A stretch of DNA of 14,642 nucleotides from Methanomethylophilus sp963631655 (GTDB lineage Archaea; Thermoplasmatota; Thermoplasmata; Methanomassiliicoccales; Methanomethylophilaceae). The stretch's first letter is position 1; each line of letters begins with the position of its first letter. The position numbers were made by a program, and so were the translations under genes. The stretch lies in contig CAVGRR010000042.1 of NCBI GenBank assembly GCA_963631655.1, positions 1 through 14,642 of the forward strand, in the 5' to 3' direction. Below, piece after piece: positions 14,295 to 14,642 of the stretch. Below the pieces are notes generated by a model, which had not been told where the DNA came from, ran no database searches, and saw nothing but the letters and a program-made list of their open reading frames with translations.

Positions 14295-14642
14295 TCAAGA
14301 TGGCAACGGAACCTTCTTAGAACCCCAATCAAGACTCTCATGGTCGAGAATTGTGCCGAATATATCCTCCGATATGGGTTCCCAATTGCTCAAAATCTCC
14401 TGATAGGCCCCCTTTCCCGTTTTGAACTGTGTAAGTGTCAAATGGTTCAGCGACCTGACAATAGATTCCGTGTTAGGCTTGACGGTCCGGGTTGCTTTGA
14501 GACCGTCAACGACGGTCTCTTCCCTTTGTCCTTTCATACAGTGACGGGCCATCGCCAATACTGCCTCGCACAGAACAGCCAGCATCATGCACCCTGCTAT
14601 GCTGTCATCATTCCAGACACGGATAGGCTTGATACCTGTGAT
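14295..14642 (-). CDS. Transposase C-terminal part, IS4/IS1634-like, continuing past the window
   Basis: The minus-strand frame is open from the window edge to a TGA at 14295, giving about 115 residues. The stretch ITGIKPIRVWNDDSIAGCMM at its start, followed by a hydrophobic helix (LAVLCEAVLAMARH), matches the end of the DDE catalytic domain in IS4/IS1634-type transposases, where a Pro-x-x-x-W-x-x-[DE]-x-I segment precedes a hydrophobic helix. It continues with SIVRSLNHLTLTQFKTG, also typical of the C-terminal tail. An internal ATG at 14588 is not a natural start. The catalytic Asp residues lie outside the window. Composition is lower in GC (about 45% in a hand-counted line) than the core genes, as for a mobile element. 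Whether the element is intact cannot be judged. Confidence 0.68.
   Translation of the reverse strand: MTGIKPIRVWNDDSIAGCMMLAVLCEAVLAMARHCMKGQREETVVDGLKATRTVKPNTESIVRSLNHLTLTQFKTGKGAYQEILSNWEPISEDIFGTILDHESLDWGSKKVPLPS

Noticed and set aside
14285..14320. Short plus-strand frame MNELKMATEPS ending in TAG, considered for pyrrolysine readthrough
   Set aside because: The continuation past TAG is the antisense of the transposase coding region, and no ribosome site or box is at the right distance.
1..14642. CRISPR array or multi-gene defence island
   Set aside because: No regularly spaced repeats and no cas, restriction or toxin-antitoxin genes are visible. The AAA-ATPase/nuclease fragment alone does not establish a defence system.

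Overview
The window reads as an archaeal chromosome segment, probably Thermoplasmata and most likely a gut- or rumen-type Methanomassiliicoccales methanogen. Four things support Archaea directly: an aRF1-type release factor, an archaeal/eukaryotic-type TrpRS and PheRS alpha chain, a DTD2-type D-aminoacyl-tRNA deacylase, and an archaeal UMP kinase. Most first genes of transcription units also have a TATA-like box 24-30 bases before the start codon, with little or no leader. The narrower assignment is inference. It rests on the moderately high GC of the core genes, on stop codon use (12 TGA, 2 TAA and no TAG in 14 genes, as expected where TAG encodes pyrrolysine), and on accessory families common in such genomes.

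Layout. (1) Bases 1-1358 hold the C-terminal part of an AAA-ATPase-like/PD-(D/E)XK nuclease protein. It is visibly AT-richer than the core and probably mobile or acquired. (2) Bases 1452-2911 hold an unrecognised two-gene unit: a small soluble beta-rich protein overlapping by 4 bases an eight-helix membrane protein. (3) Bases 2986-3432 hold an orphan 148-residue gene on the minus strand, divergent from trpS. (4) Bases 3570-12601 form a core block dominated by translation genes: trpS-pheS; a minus-strand winged-helix/helical-repeat protein; dtdA; pyrH (minus strand, tail-overlapping dtdA); and prf1-argS-GNAT. (5) Bases 12655-13968 hold a sodium-coupled NSS-family transporter followed by a hairpin/T-tract terminator. 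(6) Bases 13969-14294 have no protein gene, and 14295-14642 hold the C-terminal end of an IS4/IS1634-like transposase on the minus strand, running off the window.

How the genes work together. trpS, pheS and argS charge tRNAs, dtdA removes D-amino acids from mischarged tRNA, and prf1 terminates translation. pyrH supplies UDP from UMP. Three divergent promoter regions (3433-3569, 7463-7534, and about 9063-9114) divide the core block into short transcription units. I see no CRISPR array, rRNA, tRNA or complete defence system. The least explained items are the 1452-2911 gene pair, the winged-helix/helical-repeat protein at 6230-7462, and the transposon-flanking non-coding stretch.
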